Shown one piece after another: positions 49,416 through 57,484 of a stretch of DNA of 64,000 bases. The stretch is from Sphingomonas canadensis. Its GTDB lineage: Bacteria > Pseudomonadota > Alphaproteobacteria > Sphingomonadales > Sphingomonadaceae. The stretch spans positions 62,001-126,000 of the forward strand of contig NZ_JAPDRA010000006.1 of assembly GCF_026013525.1 (NCBI RefSeq), read 5' to 3'. The notes beneath the pieces are model-generated. The model saw only the letters and a program-made list of their open reading frames with translations, ran no database searches and had not been told where the DNA came from. Positions within the stretch are counted from its first letter, which is position 1. Each line of letters opens with the position of its first letter. Position numbers and translations under genes: made by a program.

Positions 49416-50583
49416 GCGCACCGCTGAGAGCGCGGCGATGGAACGGCTTCGCAAGCTGCACCTGACCGGCGCGGACACCGCCATGGGCAAACTGTTGCGC
49501 AGCTTCTGGCAGCCGGTGGGCCGTTCAGAGGACGTGCAGCCCGGCCGTGCCCGGAAGCTGCGCGTGATGGGCGAGGACCTGACCCTGTATCGCGGAGAAA
49601 CCGGCACGCCCTTCCTGGTCGGCGGGCTGTGCCCCCACCGGCTGACGCTGCTCGCCAACGGATGGGTGCAGGGCGACGAGCTCCGCTGCATGTACCATGG
49701 CTGGAAGTTCGACGGGAAAGGACGGTGTACCGAACGCCCCGCGGAGCTCAGCGCCGGGAACGGGCATATCAAGGTGGCCAGCTATCCGGTGCAGGAATAT
49801 GCCGGGCTGATCTTCGCCTATATGGGCATGGGCGAGGCACCCGCGTTCGAGCTGCCGCGCAAATCGGTGTTCGAGCGGCCCGGCGCGCTGCAGTTCGCGC
49901 GCATCGAGACGTGGCCGTGCAACTGGCTGCAGCAGGTCGAGAACTCGATGGATGCGGTGCATGTCAGCTTCGTCCACCATTGGGGCCGCGTGGGCTCGTT
50001 CGGGTCGGTCGTGGCCGCGACGGTGCCTGAGCTGTCCTATGAGGAGACCGAGGCGGGCATCCGCCAGACCGCGGTACGATCGCAGGGATCGAAGCGCGTG
50101 TCCGACTGGACCTTCCCCAACAACAACCACATCTCGCACCCCACGCTGGAGGTGGACGATCCCTGGGTGGACGTGGGCGTGTGGATGACGCCCGTGGACG
50201 ACGAGAACACAATGCGGTTCCTGATCTATTCGATCCCCTCAACAACCCCGGAGACCGACGCGCGCATCCGCGAATATTTCGAGAAATACTCGGAATATGA
50301 CCCGGCCGATCACCATGAGGACCTGTTCGTCAAGGGCAACCTGCCCGACGACAGGCTGGTCCAGCTCACCTCCGCGCAGGATTATGTCGCGGCGGTGGGC
50401 CAGGGCGCGATCGTTGACCGCACCAAGGAGGTGCTGGGCCGTTCCGACATGGGCATCGCACTGCTGCGCCGGCTGTACCTGCGCGAGATGGCCGCGATCG
50501 AAAAGGGCGTGCCCGGCAAGGCGTGGCAGCGGCTCTCCGCCGACGCGCACATGCCCAAGCAGGTCAACGAGGTGGCGGCGTGA
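49408..50583 (+). CDS. Rieske aromatic oxygenase, phthalate-4,5-dioxygenase-like
   Basis: 391-aa Rieske terminal oxygenase. Seen: CPHR...CMYHGW as the [2Fe-2S] ligand set (about residues 73-95), mononuclear-iron segment VENSMDAVHVSFVHH with H-x4-H, and an N-terminal LRSFWQPVGRSEDV typical of the phthalate/carbazole-type monocomponent oxygenases. ATG 49408 is seven bases after AGGAG; ATG 49402 is too close. It overlaps the SDR gene. Needs an external reductase, not found in the window. Different subgroup from the 33-1103 enzyme. Confidence 0.85.
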   Translation: MNERTAESAAMERLRKLHLTGADTAMGKLLRSFWQPVGRSEDVQPGRARKLRVMGEDLTLYRGETGTPFLVGGLCPHRLTLLANGWVQGDELRCMYHGWKFDGKGRCTERPAELSAGNGHIKVASYPVQEYAGLIFAYMGMGEAPAFELPRKSVFERPGALQFARIETWPCNWLQQVENSMDAVHVSFVHHWGRVGSFGSVVAATVPELSYEETEAGIRQTAVRSQGSKRVSDWTFPNNNHISHPTLEVDDPWVDVGVWMTPVDDENTMRFLIYSIPSTTPETDARIREYFEKYSEYDPADHHEDLFVKGNLPDDRLVQLTSAQDYVAAVGQGAIVDRTKEVLGRSDMGIALLRRLYLREMAAIEKGVPGKAWQRLSADAHMPKQVNEVAA

Positions 50584-50631
50584 CCGCGGGCCGGCGGTTC
50601 GCCGCCGGCCGCGCGCACCCGGAGCCCGCGC

Positions 50632-50871
50632 ATGGACCGCGACGCATTCAACGCCGTCGATCAGGCGCTGTTCGACCGGCTTCACCGCGGGCATCCCGGC
50701 CCGATCACCTTCCACCTGATCGACGGGCGGACGGTGACCGGCGAACTGCTGGCGGTGGCGCGAACCGGCGCGACCGGCGCGTTCGACGGCCCGCCCGGCG
50801 GCGAGATCCGCGTGGGCACGGGCGGCGTGACCGTAACGCTCTCCTATGACCGGATCCGGCGCATCGCCTGA
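50632..50871 (+). CDS. 79-aa hypothetical protein
   Basis: Small soluble protein between the Rieske and acyl-CoA dehydrogenase genes. GGAG lies eight bases upstream of the ATG, and the coding bias fits its neighbours. A pattern of short strands (ITFHLIDGRTVTGELLAVA, then EIRVGTGGVTVTLSYDRIRRI) suggests a small beta-barrel, somewhat like an LSm/SH3-type fold. No known family recognised. The intact position inside a catabolic operon makes it a possible accessory or regulatory subunit. Confidence 0.55.
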   Translation: MDRDAFNAVDQALFDRLHRGHPGPITFHLIDGRTVTGELLAVARTGATGAFDGPPGGEIRVGTGGVTVTLSYDRIRRIA

Positions 50872-50928
50872 CCGCCGCGCCGCGCCGCCGAAACCCTGAC
50901 CGCCAGCATCCCGCAAAAAGGCAGAAGC

Positions 50929-52101
50929 ATGTTTGAGACCGCCCCCGACTATAGCCTGCCGGAGGAGCTGATCCTGTTCCGCGACGGCGTGCGCCGATTC
51001 GTCGAGCGCGAGCTGATGCCGCTGGAACGCCACGTCACCATCGAGGGCAAGCTGCCCCCCGAGCACGAGGCGGCCGCGGCCGAAAAGGCGCGCGCGGCGG
51101 GTTTCTGGCTGGTCGACGTTCCTGCGGAACTGGGCGGCGCGGACCTCAACCTGACCGCGCTGGCGATCTTCTGGGAAGAGATCGCACGCACCACCGCGGT
51201 TTCCGCGCGCGATCACGGCATCTTCGGCCCCACGATCGGACCGATCCTGCTTTCGCTGCAGGGCGAGATGCGCGAACGCTACCTGATGCCCGCGCTTCGC
51301 GGCGAGCGGAAGGCTTGCTTCGCCCAGACCGAGCCCGACGCCGGATCCGATCCCGCCTCGATGCGCACCCAGGCCGTGCGCACCGCGAACGGATGGCGGA
51401 TCACGGGCAACAAACGCTACATAACCAAGGCCGCGACCGCCGATTTCGCGCAGGTGATGGCGGTGACCGACCCCGAACGCGGCGCACGCGGCGGCATATC
51501 CTGCTTCATCGTCGACATGGACACGCCCGGCGTGCGCATCGGCCCGGCCGAGATGACGATGATGGGCGACACGCCCTATGAGCTGTTCTTCGACGGGGTG
51601 GAGGTTCCCGCAAGCCATCTGGTAGGCGAGGAGGGCATGGGCTTCGCGCTGGCGCAGAACTACATCAACCACGGCCGCATCCGCCACGGCGCGCATTCGT
51701 GCGGCGCGATGGCGCGATGCCTGGAGCTGACCGCCGCCTATGTGAAGCAGCGCAAGACCTTCGGCGCGCTGCTTTCGGACCGGCAGGGCGTGCAGTGGAT
51801 GCTGGCGGACGGATATATGGCGCTGCACGCGACACGGCTGATGGTGCGCGATGCCGCGGCCAGGGCCGATCGCGGGATGGACGCGCGCGTCGAGACCTTC
51901 ATGGCCAAGATCACCGGCGTCGAAAGCGGGTTCAAGGTGGTCGACGATTGCCTGCAGCTCCACGGCGGCATGGGCCTGACGCGCGAGACGCCGCTGGAAC
52001 GCTATTGGCGCGACCTGCGCAGCTTCCGCATCACCGAGGGTCCGACCGAGGTGCTGAAGACCACCATGGCGCGATCGATCCTGCGGCAGGCGGGCCTGTG
52101 A
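50929..52101 (+). CDS. acyl-CoA dehydrogenase
   Basis: 390-aa FAD enzyme introducing a double bond alpha-beta to a CoA thioester. Seen: CFAQTEPDAGSDPASM (FAD/substrate loop), KRYITKAATADFAQVMAVTD, QKTF-type dimer region VKQRKTFGALLSDRQGVQW, LQLHGGMGLTRETPLERYWRDLRSFRITEGPTEVLK with the Glu of the TEG motif as catalytic base. Features of true dehydrogenases, unlike the HsaA-like protein at 31.5 kb. AAAAAGGCAG precedes the ATG; the stop overlaps the CoA-transferase ATG (TGATG). Confidence 0.9.
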   Translation: MFETAPDYSLPEELILFRDGVRRFVERELMPLERHVTIEGKLPPEHEAAAAEKARAAGFWLVDVPAELGGADLNLTALAIFWEEIARTTAVSARDHGIFGPTIGPILLSLQGEMRERYLMPALRGERKACFAQTEPDAGSDPASMRTQAVRTANGWRITGNKRYITKAATADFAQVMAVTDPERGARGGISCFIVDMDTPGVRIGPAEMTMMGDTPYELFFDGVEVPASHLVGEEGMGFALAQNYINHGRIRHGAHSCGAMARCLELTAAYVKQRKTFGALLSDRQGVQWMLADGYMALHATRLMVRDAAARADRGMDARVETFMAKITGVESGFKVVDDCLQLHGGMGLTRETPLERYWRDLRSFRITEGPTEVLKTTMARSILRQAGL

Positions 52102-53252
52102 TGCACGCGGTTCTGAAGGATCTGCTGGTCGTCGAGCTGGGCACGATGGTCACCGCCCCGCTTGCCGGCATGATGCTGTCAGACATGGGCGCGCGGGTGA
52201 TCAAGGTGGAGCACCCGGAGACGGGCGATCCCTTTCGCGGCCATGGCGGCGGCAATTACAGCCCCCCCTTCGTCGCCTATAACCGCGGCAAGGAAAGCAT
52301 CCAGATCGATCTGCGCGACGCCGCGGGGCTGGCCAATCTTTCGCTGCTGCTGGCGCGTGCCGACGTGGTGATCGAGAATTTCCGCCCCGGCGTGATGGAG
52401 CGCATGGGGCTGGACAATGCGCGGCTGCGCACGATCAACCCGCGGCTGATCCGCGCCTCCATCACCGGCTTCGGCGCGACCGGCCCCTATCGCTCGCGGC
52501 CGGCCTATGACAGCGTGCCTCTGGCGCTTTCCGGCATGGCATCGCTGCTGCTCGATCCGGCCGATCCCAGGATGTCCGGCCCGACGATCGCCGACAACAT
52601 CACGGGAATGTTCGCGGTGCAGGGCGTGCTGGGCGCGCTTCTGCGGCGCGGAGCCTGCGGCACCGGCGGGCATGTGGAGGTCAACATGCTGGAGGCGGCG
52701 ATCGCCTTCATCCCCGATGCCTTCGCCCAATATACGCGCGCGGGCGTGATATCGACGCCGGAGACGCGCATCCGCATCTCCCAGGCCTATACGCTGATCG
52801 CGGCGGACGGGCTGATGGTGACGGTCCACCTATCGTCCGTGCGGAAGTTCTGGGAGGGGCTGCTGGAGGCGATCGGCCGGCCGGAGATGGCGGACGACGA
52901 ACGCTTCGCCACCCCAGCCGCGCGGATTCGCAACTATCCGCTGCTGCGCGATATCCTGGGCGGGGTCTTCGTGACGCGCAGCCGCGCCGAATGGATCGAG
53001 CGGCTCGCCGCGGCCGAGGTGCCCGCGGCGCCCGTCCACACCGTGGACCAGGTGCAGGACGATCCGCAGGTGGCGCATCTGGGCACCTTCACCCGCAGCA
53101 CGCATCCGGCGATGGGCGAGGTGGTCGGCATCAAGAGCCCGATCACCTTCGACGGCGCCCGGCTGGACCGGCTGGCCCCTCCCCCCGAACTGGGCGCGGA
53201 CAACGCCGCCATCGCCGCCGAATTTGGCTTCCCCGCCCTCCCCGCGGCTTGA
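52101..53252 (+). CDS. family III (CaiB/BaiF) CoA-transferase
   Basis: 383-aa CoA-transferase that activates or exchanges a carboxylate as its CoA thioester. Seen: VVELGTMVTAPLAGMMLSDMGARVIKVEHPETGDPFR (family signature), NRGKESIQIDLRD, and the catalytic Asp in PTIADNITGMF. Its ATG overlaps the acyl-CoA dehydrogenase stop, implying stoichiometric synthesis: CoA is attached, then the chain desaturated. Last gene of the catabolic region before tRNA-Gln. Confidence 0.9.
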   Translation: MHAVLKDLLVVELGTMVTAPLAGMMLSDMGARVIKVEHPETGDPFRGHGGGNYSPPFVAYNRGKESIQIDLRDAAGLANLSLLLARADVVIENFRPGVMERMGLDNARLRTINPRLIRASITGFGATGPYRSRPAYDSVPLALSGMASLLLDPADPRMSGPTIADNITGMFAVQGVLGALLRRGACGTGGHVEVNMLEAAIAFIPDAFAQYTRAGVISTPETRIRISQAYTLIAADGLMVTVHLSSVRKFWEGLLEAIGRPEMADDERFATPAARIRNYPLLRDILGGVFVTRSRAEWIERLAAAEVPAAPVHTVDQVQDDPQVAHLGTFTRSTHPAMGEVVGIKSPITFDGARLDRLAPPPELGADNAAIAAEFGFPALPAA

Positions 53253-53330
53253 CGCCGGCGACTGGGGGCCGGGCACCGCCGGCCAACTACCCGCAGCGCA
53301 GGGTGTGTTTGCTGGAACAGGCCGCAATGC

Positions 53331-53405
53331 TGGCTGGGGCGGAAGGATTCGAACCTTCGGTACACGGTACCAAAAACCGTTGCCTTACCACTTGGCTACG
53401 CCCCA
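53331..53405 (-). tRNA. tRNA-Gln (anticodon TTG)
   Basis: Complete 75-nt gene with encoded CCA. Acceptor stem TGGGGCG pairs with CGCCCCA, discriminator base G. The anticodon stem ACGGT/ACCGT encloses TTTTGGT, giving anticodon TTG for Gln (CAA codons). The T-arm contains GGTTCGAATCC. Its 3' end faces the catabolic region on the left, the side where tRNA-targeted elements insert. It marks the change from accessory to core genes. Confidence 0.95.
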
Positions 53406-53451
53406 GCAGGCCGCGCGGCTTATAGCCGGGCGGGCGCGGGATGGAAGGGGC

Positions 53452-54549
53452 TCAGGAGAGCCGGTGCAACCATCCGTGCGGATCGGGCGCCCGGCCGCGC
53501 TGAATGGCGACGAGCTGATCCTTGAACTTCTGCGCCACCAGCCCCGGCCCCTGATTGCCGATCGAGAATTCGAAGCCGCGGCCGCGCACCTTGCCGATCG
53601 GCGTCACCACCGCCGCCGTGCCGCAGGCGAACGCCTCGCGCAGGCGGCCGCTGGCGGCGTCGGCCTGCCACTGATCGATCGAATAGGGCTCCTCGCGCAC
53701 CGTGAACCCTGCGTCGCGCGCCAGCGTGAGCAGCGAATCGCGGGTGATGCCGGGCAGGATCGTGCCGCCCAGCGGCGGCGTCTGGATCGAACCGTCGTCG
53801 AACGCGAACATCACGTTCATGCCACCCAGCTCCTCCACCCATTTGCGCTCGGCCGCGTCGAGGAACACCACCTGATGGCATCCCTCGCGGATCGCCTCCG
53901 CCTGGGCGATCAGGCTGGAGGCATAGTTGCCGCCGCACTTGGCCGCGCCCGTGCCGCCCGGCGCCGCGCGCGTATAGTGTTCGGACACCCACAGCGTCAC
54001 CGAATCGGCGTCCTTGAAATAGGAGCCCGCGGGCGAGGCGATGACGATGAACAGGAATTCCGACGCAGGCTTCACGCCCAGGAAATTCTCCGACGCGAAC
54101 ATGAAGGGGCGCAGATAGAGCGATCCGCCCTCGATCTCCGGGATCCAGGCGCCGTCGGCGCGCACCATCTGGTGCAGCGCGGCGAGGAACAGCGCCTCCG
54201 GGATGCGCGGCATCGCCATGCGATCGGCCGATTCGTTGAAGCGGCGGGCGTTCGCCTCCGGCCGGAACAGCGCGGCGCCGCCATCGGGCAGGCGATATGC
54301 CTTCAGCCCCTCGAAAATCTCCTGTGCGTAATGGAGCACCGCGCAGGCCGGGCTGATCGAAAGCGGGCCATAGGGCACCACGCGCGCATCGTGCCAGCCG
54401 CGCCCTTCGGCATAGTTGATCACCACCATGTGATCGGTGATCGTCTTGCCGAAGCCCGGATTGGCGAGCAATCCGGCACGCACATCGGCCGGAACCGGGC
54501 TGGCGTGCGGCTGAAACGCGAAATCGAGAGTCGTGGCGTCTTCCATCAT
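53452..54549 (-). CDS. ilvE: branched-chain amino acid aminotransferase
   Basis: 365-aa PLP enzyme of fold type IV that transaminates Leu, Ile and Val in the last biosynthetic step. Seen: NYAEGRGWHDARVVPYGPLSISPACAVLHYAQEIFEGLKAYR (BcaT signature), PLP Lys in GAAKCGGNYA, and NVMFAFDDG. The length fits the long (eukaryotic/alphaproteobacterial) BCAT II form. Starts ATG 54549 or the adjacent ATG 54546. Core gene, divergent from a MarR regulator gene. Confidence 0.92.
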   Translation of the reverse strand: MMEDATTLDFAFQPHASPVPADVRAGLLANPGFGKTITDHMVVINYAEGRGWHDARVVPYGPLSISPACAVLHYAQEIFEGLKAYRLPDGGAALFRPEANARRFNESADRMAMPRIPEALFLAALHQMVRADGAWIPEIEGGSLYLRPFMFASENFLGVKPASEFLFIVIASPAGSYFKDADSVTLWVSEHYTRAAPGGTGAAKCGGNYASSLIAQAEAIREGCHQVVFLDAAERKWVEELGGMNVMFAFDDGSIQTPPLGGTILPGITRDSLLTLARDAGFTVREEPYSIDQWQADAASGRLREAFACGTAAVVTPIGKVRGRGFEFSIGNQGPGLVAQKFKDQLVAIQRGRAPDPHGWLHRLS

Positions 54550-54635
54550 CCTGTCCCGCTAAGGCGCGGCGATCATGGGAATCCGTGCCGCGCACCGCTT
54601 GCCAACGCCTAGGGCCGGTGGCAGGATTGGTCAAC

Positions 54636-55121
54636 ATGGCTGCCCCAATTCCCGCATCCCCGCTGTTCCTGCGCGAGCCTGAGATCCGCCGCGGCGTGGA
54701 GCTGCTCTATTTCGGCTACAGCCACCTCACCCGATCGATCGACGCGGGGCTTTCCGACAAGGGCATGGGCCGCGCGCACCACCGCGCGCTCTATTTCATC
54801 GCGCGCAAGCCCGATCTGACGGTGAGCGAGCTGCTGAAGCTGCTGGCGATCACCAAGCAATCGCTGGGCCGCGTGCTGACCGAGCTGACCGAGCGCGGGC
54901 TGGTGGAGACGCGCGCCGGCGATCGCGACCGGCGCCAGCGGCTGCTGCGGCTGACGGCCGAGGGGACGGCGTTCGAGGCCGAGCTGTTCGAGGCGCTGCG
55001 GGCGAAGATGGCGGCGGCCTATTCGAGCGCGGGCCAGGGCGCGGTGGGCGGATTCTGGGCCGTGCTGGAGGGGCTGATCCCGGAGGACGAGCGCGCGCGG
55101 GTCGCCGGGCTGGGGCGTTAG
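54636..55121 (+). CDS. MarR-family regulator
   Basis: 161-aa winged-helix regulator. Seen: GRAHHRALYFIARKPDLTVSELLKLLAITKQSLGRVLTELTERGLVETRAGDRDRRQRLLRLTAEG, covering both recognition helix and wing. ATG 54636 is nine bases after AGGA; upstream GTG codons are possible. Divergent from ilvE with an 86-bp gap. The effector is unknown; the pairing with ilvE may hint at an amino-acid-related role, but this is only context. Confidence 0.85.
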   Translation: MAAPIPASPLFLREPEIRRGVELLYFGYSHLTRSIDAGLSDKGMGRAHHRALYFIARKPDLTVSELLKLLAITKQSLGRVLTELTERGLVETRAGDRDRRQRLLRLTAEGTAFEAELFEALRAKMAAAYSSAGQGAVGGFWAVLEGLIPEDERARVAGLGR

Positions 55122-55162
55122 GGATATTCCGCTGAACGGCTGATCGGGCCACCGCCCCGCCC

Positions 55163-55963
55163 TCAGGCGTTGCGCGCGGCCTCGGCCAGTTCGGCGCTGC
55201 GGCGGGCGGCGGCGTCGAGCGTTTCGCGGACCAGCCGCATCAGCCCCGCGTCGCGATCGAGCACGTCCAGCCCCGCGCGCGTCGTGCCGCCCGGGCTTGC
55301 GACGCGATCGGCCAGCTCGGCGGGGCCGGCACCCGCGCCATCGGCCAGCGCGGCGGCGCCCTCCACCGTGGCGATGGCGAAGCGTAGCGCCTGATCCTCG
55401 GGCAGGCCCAGCGCCGTCCCGGCCTGCGCCAGCGCATCGATGAAGCGATAGACGAAGCCCGGCCCGCTGCCCGAAAGCGCGGTGACGATGTGGAACAGCC
55501 CCTCATCCGCCAGCCATTCGACGCGGCCGAGCGGCGCCATCAGCAGGTCCGCAGTCGCGCGCGCGGCGGCATCGGCCTGCGCCCCGTGCAGCGCCACCAC
55601 GCCCTTGCCGATGCTCACCGGCAGGTTGGGCATCGCGCGGACCACCGCACGCACGGGGAAGCGCGCGGCCAGCGTCGCCTCCTCCACCCCCGCCAGGATC
55701 GAGATCAGCAGCGTGCCCGGCCCGCCGAGCGGCGGCATCGCGCCAAGCTGTTGCGGCTTGATCGCCAGCACCAGCACGTCGGGCGCGCCATCGGCGGGCG
55801 CCTGGCGCAGCAGGGTGACGCCATCGGGGACGGCGGCGGTATAGGGATCGATGGCGGTAACGCTGGCGGGATCGATGCCGGCCGCGATCCAGCGGCGCAG
55901 CATCGCGGCCCCCATGTTCCCGCACCCGACCAGCCAGATGCTGCCCGGCGCGGAAATGCTCAA
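55163..55963 (-). CDS. proC: pyrroline-5-carboxylate reductase
   Basis: 266-aa NAD(P)H-dependent enzyme for the last step of proline synthesis. Seen: Rossmann start IWLVGCGNMGAAMLRRWI, VLAIKPQQLG, MPNLPVSIGKG and ALSGSGPGFVYRFIDAL with VASPGGTTRAGL near the C-terminus, all diagnostic. The start is unusual: TTG 55963 overlaps the TGA of the YbjN gene (TTGA), with AGGG seven bases upstream; no suitable ATG exists. Confidence 0.92.
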   Translation of the reverse strand: MSISAPGSIWLVGCGNMGAAMLRRWIAAGIDPASVTAIDPYTAAVPDGVTLLRQAPADGAPDVLVLAIKPQQLGAMPPLGGPGTLLISILAGVEEATLAARFPVRAVVRAMPNLPVSIGKGVVALHGAQADAAARATADLLMAPLGRVEWLADEGLFHIVTALSGSGPGFVYRFIDALAQAGTALGLPEDQALRFAIATVEGAAALADGAGAGPAELADRVASPGGTTRAGLDVLDRDAGLMRLVRETLDAAARRSAELAEAARNA

Positions 55964-56460
55964 GCTTCGCCCTGCGTCTCGATCAGCGCGGCGGCCAGCG
56001 CCTCGGCCGGGGTCTTGCCGCCCCATAGCACGAACTGGAACACCGGATAGAAGCGCTCGCACTCGTCGATCGCGCTTTCCACCAGCATCTCGGCCTGGCC
56101 CAGGCTGAGCGTCGGCTCATCGCCGTCCACCATCGCGGCGTGGCGGAACAGCAGGATGCCGCTGGACGACCAAAGCTCGAAATGGCCGATCCAGAGCTGT
56201 TCGTTGACCAGCCCGATCGCCTCATACAGCGCGATCCTGCGTTCGTCGGGCACGCGGATGTCGGGGAAGGCCAGGAACTGAAGGACGCCATCGTCCTCGC
56301 GCCAGATGGCGCGCAGCTCATATTCGGTCCAACTGCCCTTGACCCTGGCGACGATCTCTTCGTCCTCGCGCTCATGGCTCCAGCCATGGGCGGCGAAATA
56401 GCTTTCGAGCATGTCGATGGGCGCCGCGTCGTCGCGGTCGAACTCCGCTTCGTCGAGCAT
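55960..56460 (-). CDS. YbjN domain-containing protein
   Basis: 166-aa soluble protein of the YbjN (putative sensory/chaperone-like) family. Seen: PIDMLESYFAAHGWSHEREDEEIVARVKGSWTEYELRAIWREDDGVLQFLAFPD and a helical second half with FRHAAMVDGDEPTLSLGQAEMLVESAIDECERFYPVFQFVLWGGKTPAEAL, typical of alphaproteobacterial YbjN proteins. GGAGG precedes ATG 56460. Translationally coupled to proC. Confidence 0.85.
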   Translation of the reverse strand: MLDEAEFDRDDAAPIDMLESYFAAHGWSHEREDEEIVARVKGSWTEYELRAIWREDDGVLQFLAFPDIRVPDERRIALYEAIGLVNEQLWIGHFELWSSSGILLFRHAAMVDGDEPTLSLGQAEMLVESAIDECERFYPVFQFVLWGGKTPAEALAAALIETQGEA

Positions 56461-56568
56461 CACAACCTCCACACCCCGCACGCGGGCCCCGGCGGGAATC
56501 CTGCCAATCGCGCGGCCCGGCTACAAGTGCGGCGTGGGCACGCCTGTCGAAAAGCTGTGGACAAGCCG

Positions 56569-56901
56569 TTAGGCCTTCGGCTTGCGCGGCGCCTTCGCGG
56601 CAGGCTTGGCAGCCGCCTTGGGCGCCGCGGCGGCGTTGGGGGCGGCGGGCGCGGAAGCCGCAAGCTGGGCCTCCAGCGCGGCGACGCGGGCGGCGAGCGC
56701 ATCGGCCTCGTCCCGCGCGGAGACGGCCATCGCCTTCACCACCTCGAATTCGTCGCGGCTCACGAAATCGAGCCCGCCGAGCCATTCCTTGGCACGATCG
56801 CGCGCGGCGCTTTCCGTCTCGCGCGCCATCCCGGCGAGCGTGCCCGCCGCGCCGTTCACGAACTTGACGAAATCGTCGAACAGGCGGTTGTCGGTCTGCA
56901 T
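56569..56901 (-). CDS. UbiK-like accessory factor
   Basis: 110-aa protein of the UbiK/YqiC (BMFP, DUF526) family that assists ubiquinone biosynthesis under aerobic conditions. Seen: RLFDDFVKFVNGAAGTLAGMARETESAARDRAKEWLGGLDFVSRDEFEVVKAMAVSARDEADALAARVAALEAQLA, an amphipathic helix then coiled coil, as in the family. An Ala/Pro/Lys-rich tail of about 30 residues follows. The start is ATG 56901, 12 bases after the TspO gene stop, suggesting co-transcription. Confidence 0.8.
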   Translation of the reverse strand: MQTDNRLFDDFVKFVNGAAGTLAGMARETESAARDRAKEWLGGLDFVSRDEFEVVKAMAVSARDEADALAARVAALEAQLAASAPAAPNAAAAPKAAAKPAAKAPRKPKA

Positions 56902-56913
56902 GTCACGATACCT

Positions 56914-57471
56914 TTAGATGACCAGGATCTGGTCGCTGGACCGGGAGGGAACGATGCTCTCCGCATTCGGATTCATCCGGTCGAGTTGATAGAGCAGGAA
57001 GCCCGCATAGCCCAGCCAGGCGATATACGGAACCATCAGCAGCCCGGCGGCGATGCGGATGCGGCCGAACAGGATCAGCGCCACCAGCGCCAGCGCGCCA
57101 AGACCACCGACCAGCACCAGCGTCCAGAAGATCTGGTGCATGCCGAAAAACAGCAGCGGCCACAGGAAGTTGCCGCCCATCAGCACCGTGAACACCACGA
57201 TCGCAGGGCCGCGCAGCGTCGATCCGCGCGCGTTGATGATCATCGCAAGCGCCAGGCCCAGCAGCACATAGATCGCTGCCCAGGCCGCCGGGAACATCCA
57301 TTCCTCCGGCATGTCGGGCGGCAGCGCGAGCTGGCGGTACCAGGGGTTGGCCTGCCCCGCCGGCAGCAGCCGCGCGGAGGTGAACCCCAGCAGCAGGATA
57401 AAGGGCACCGTGACCACCGCCCAGCGCAGATAGGCGAGGCGTAGCTGGCCCTTCGATGCAATCTCTCTCAA
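56914..57471 (-). CDS. TspO/MBR tryptophan-rich sensory protein
   Basis: 185-aa protein with five membrane helices, of the TspO/peripheral benzodiazepine receptor family, which binds porphyrins and modulates tetrapyrrole or stress responses. Seen: LPPDMPEEWMFPAAWAAIYVLLGLALAMI (PPxWxFxxxW signature), GGNFLWPLLFFG and PYIAWLGYAGFL. The start is unclear: TTG 57471 leaves a gap after the RND gene, while a longer frame from 57537 would overlap it. Slightly longer than typical TspO (about 160 aa). Confidence 0.8.
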   Translation of the reverse strand: MREIASKGQLRLAYLRWAVVTVPFILLLGFTSARLLPAGQANPWYRQLALPPDMPEEWMFPAAWAAIYVLLGLALAMIINARGSTLRGPAIVVFTVLMGGNFLWPLLFFGMHQIFWTLVLVGGLGALALVALILFGRIRIAAGLLMVPYIAWLGYAGFLLYQLDRMNPNAESIVPSRSSDQILVI

Positions 57472-57484
57472 GTCCGCGAACCTC

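Noticed and set aside
53256..53290. Small GGCCGG/CCGGCC hairpin after the CoA-transferase gene
   Set aside because: Only six base pairs in very GC-rich sequence without a U-tract; expected by chance.
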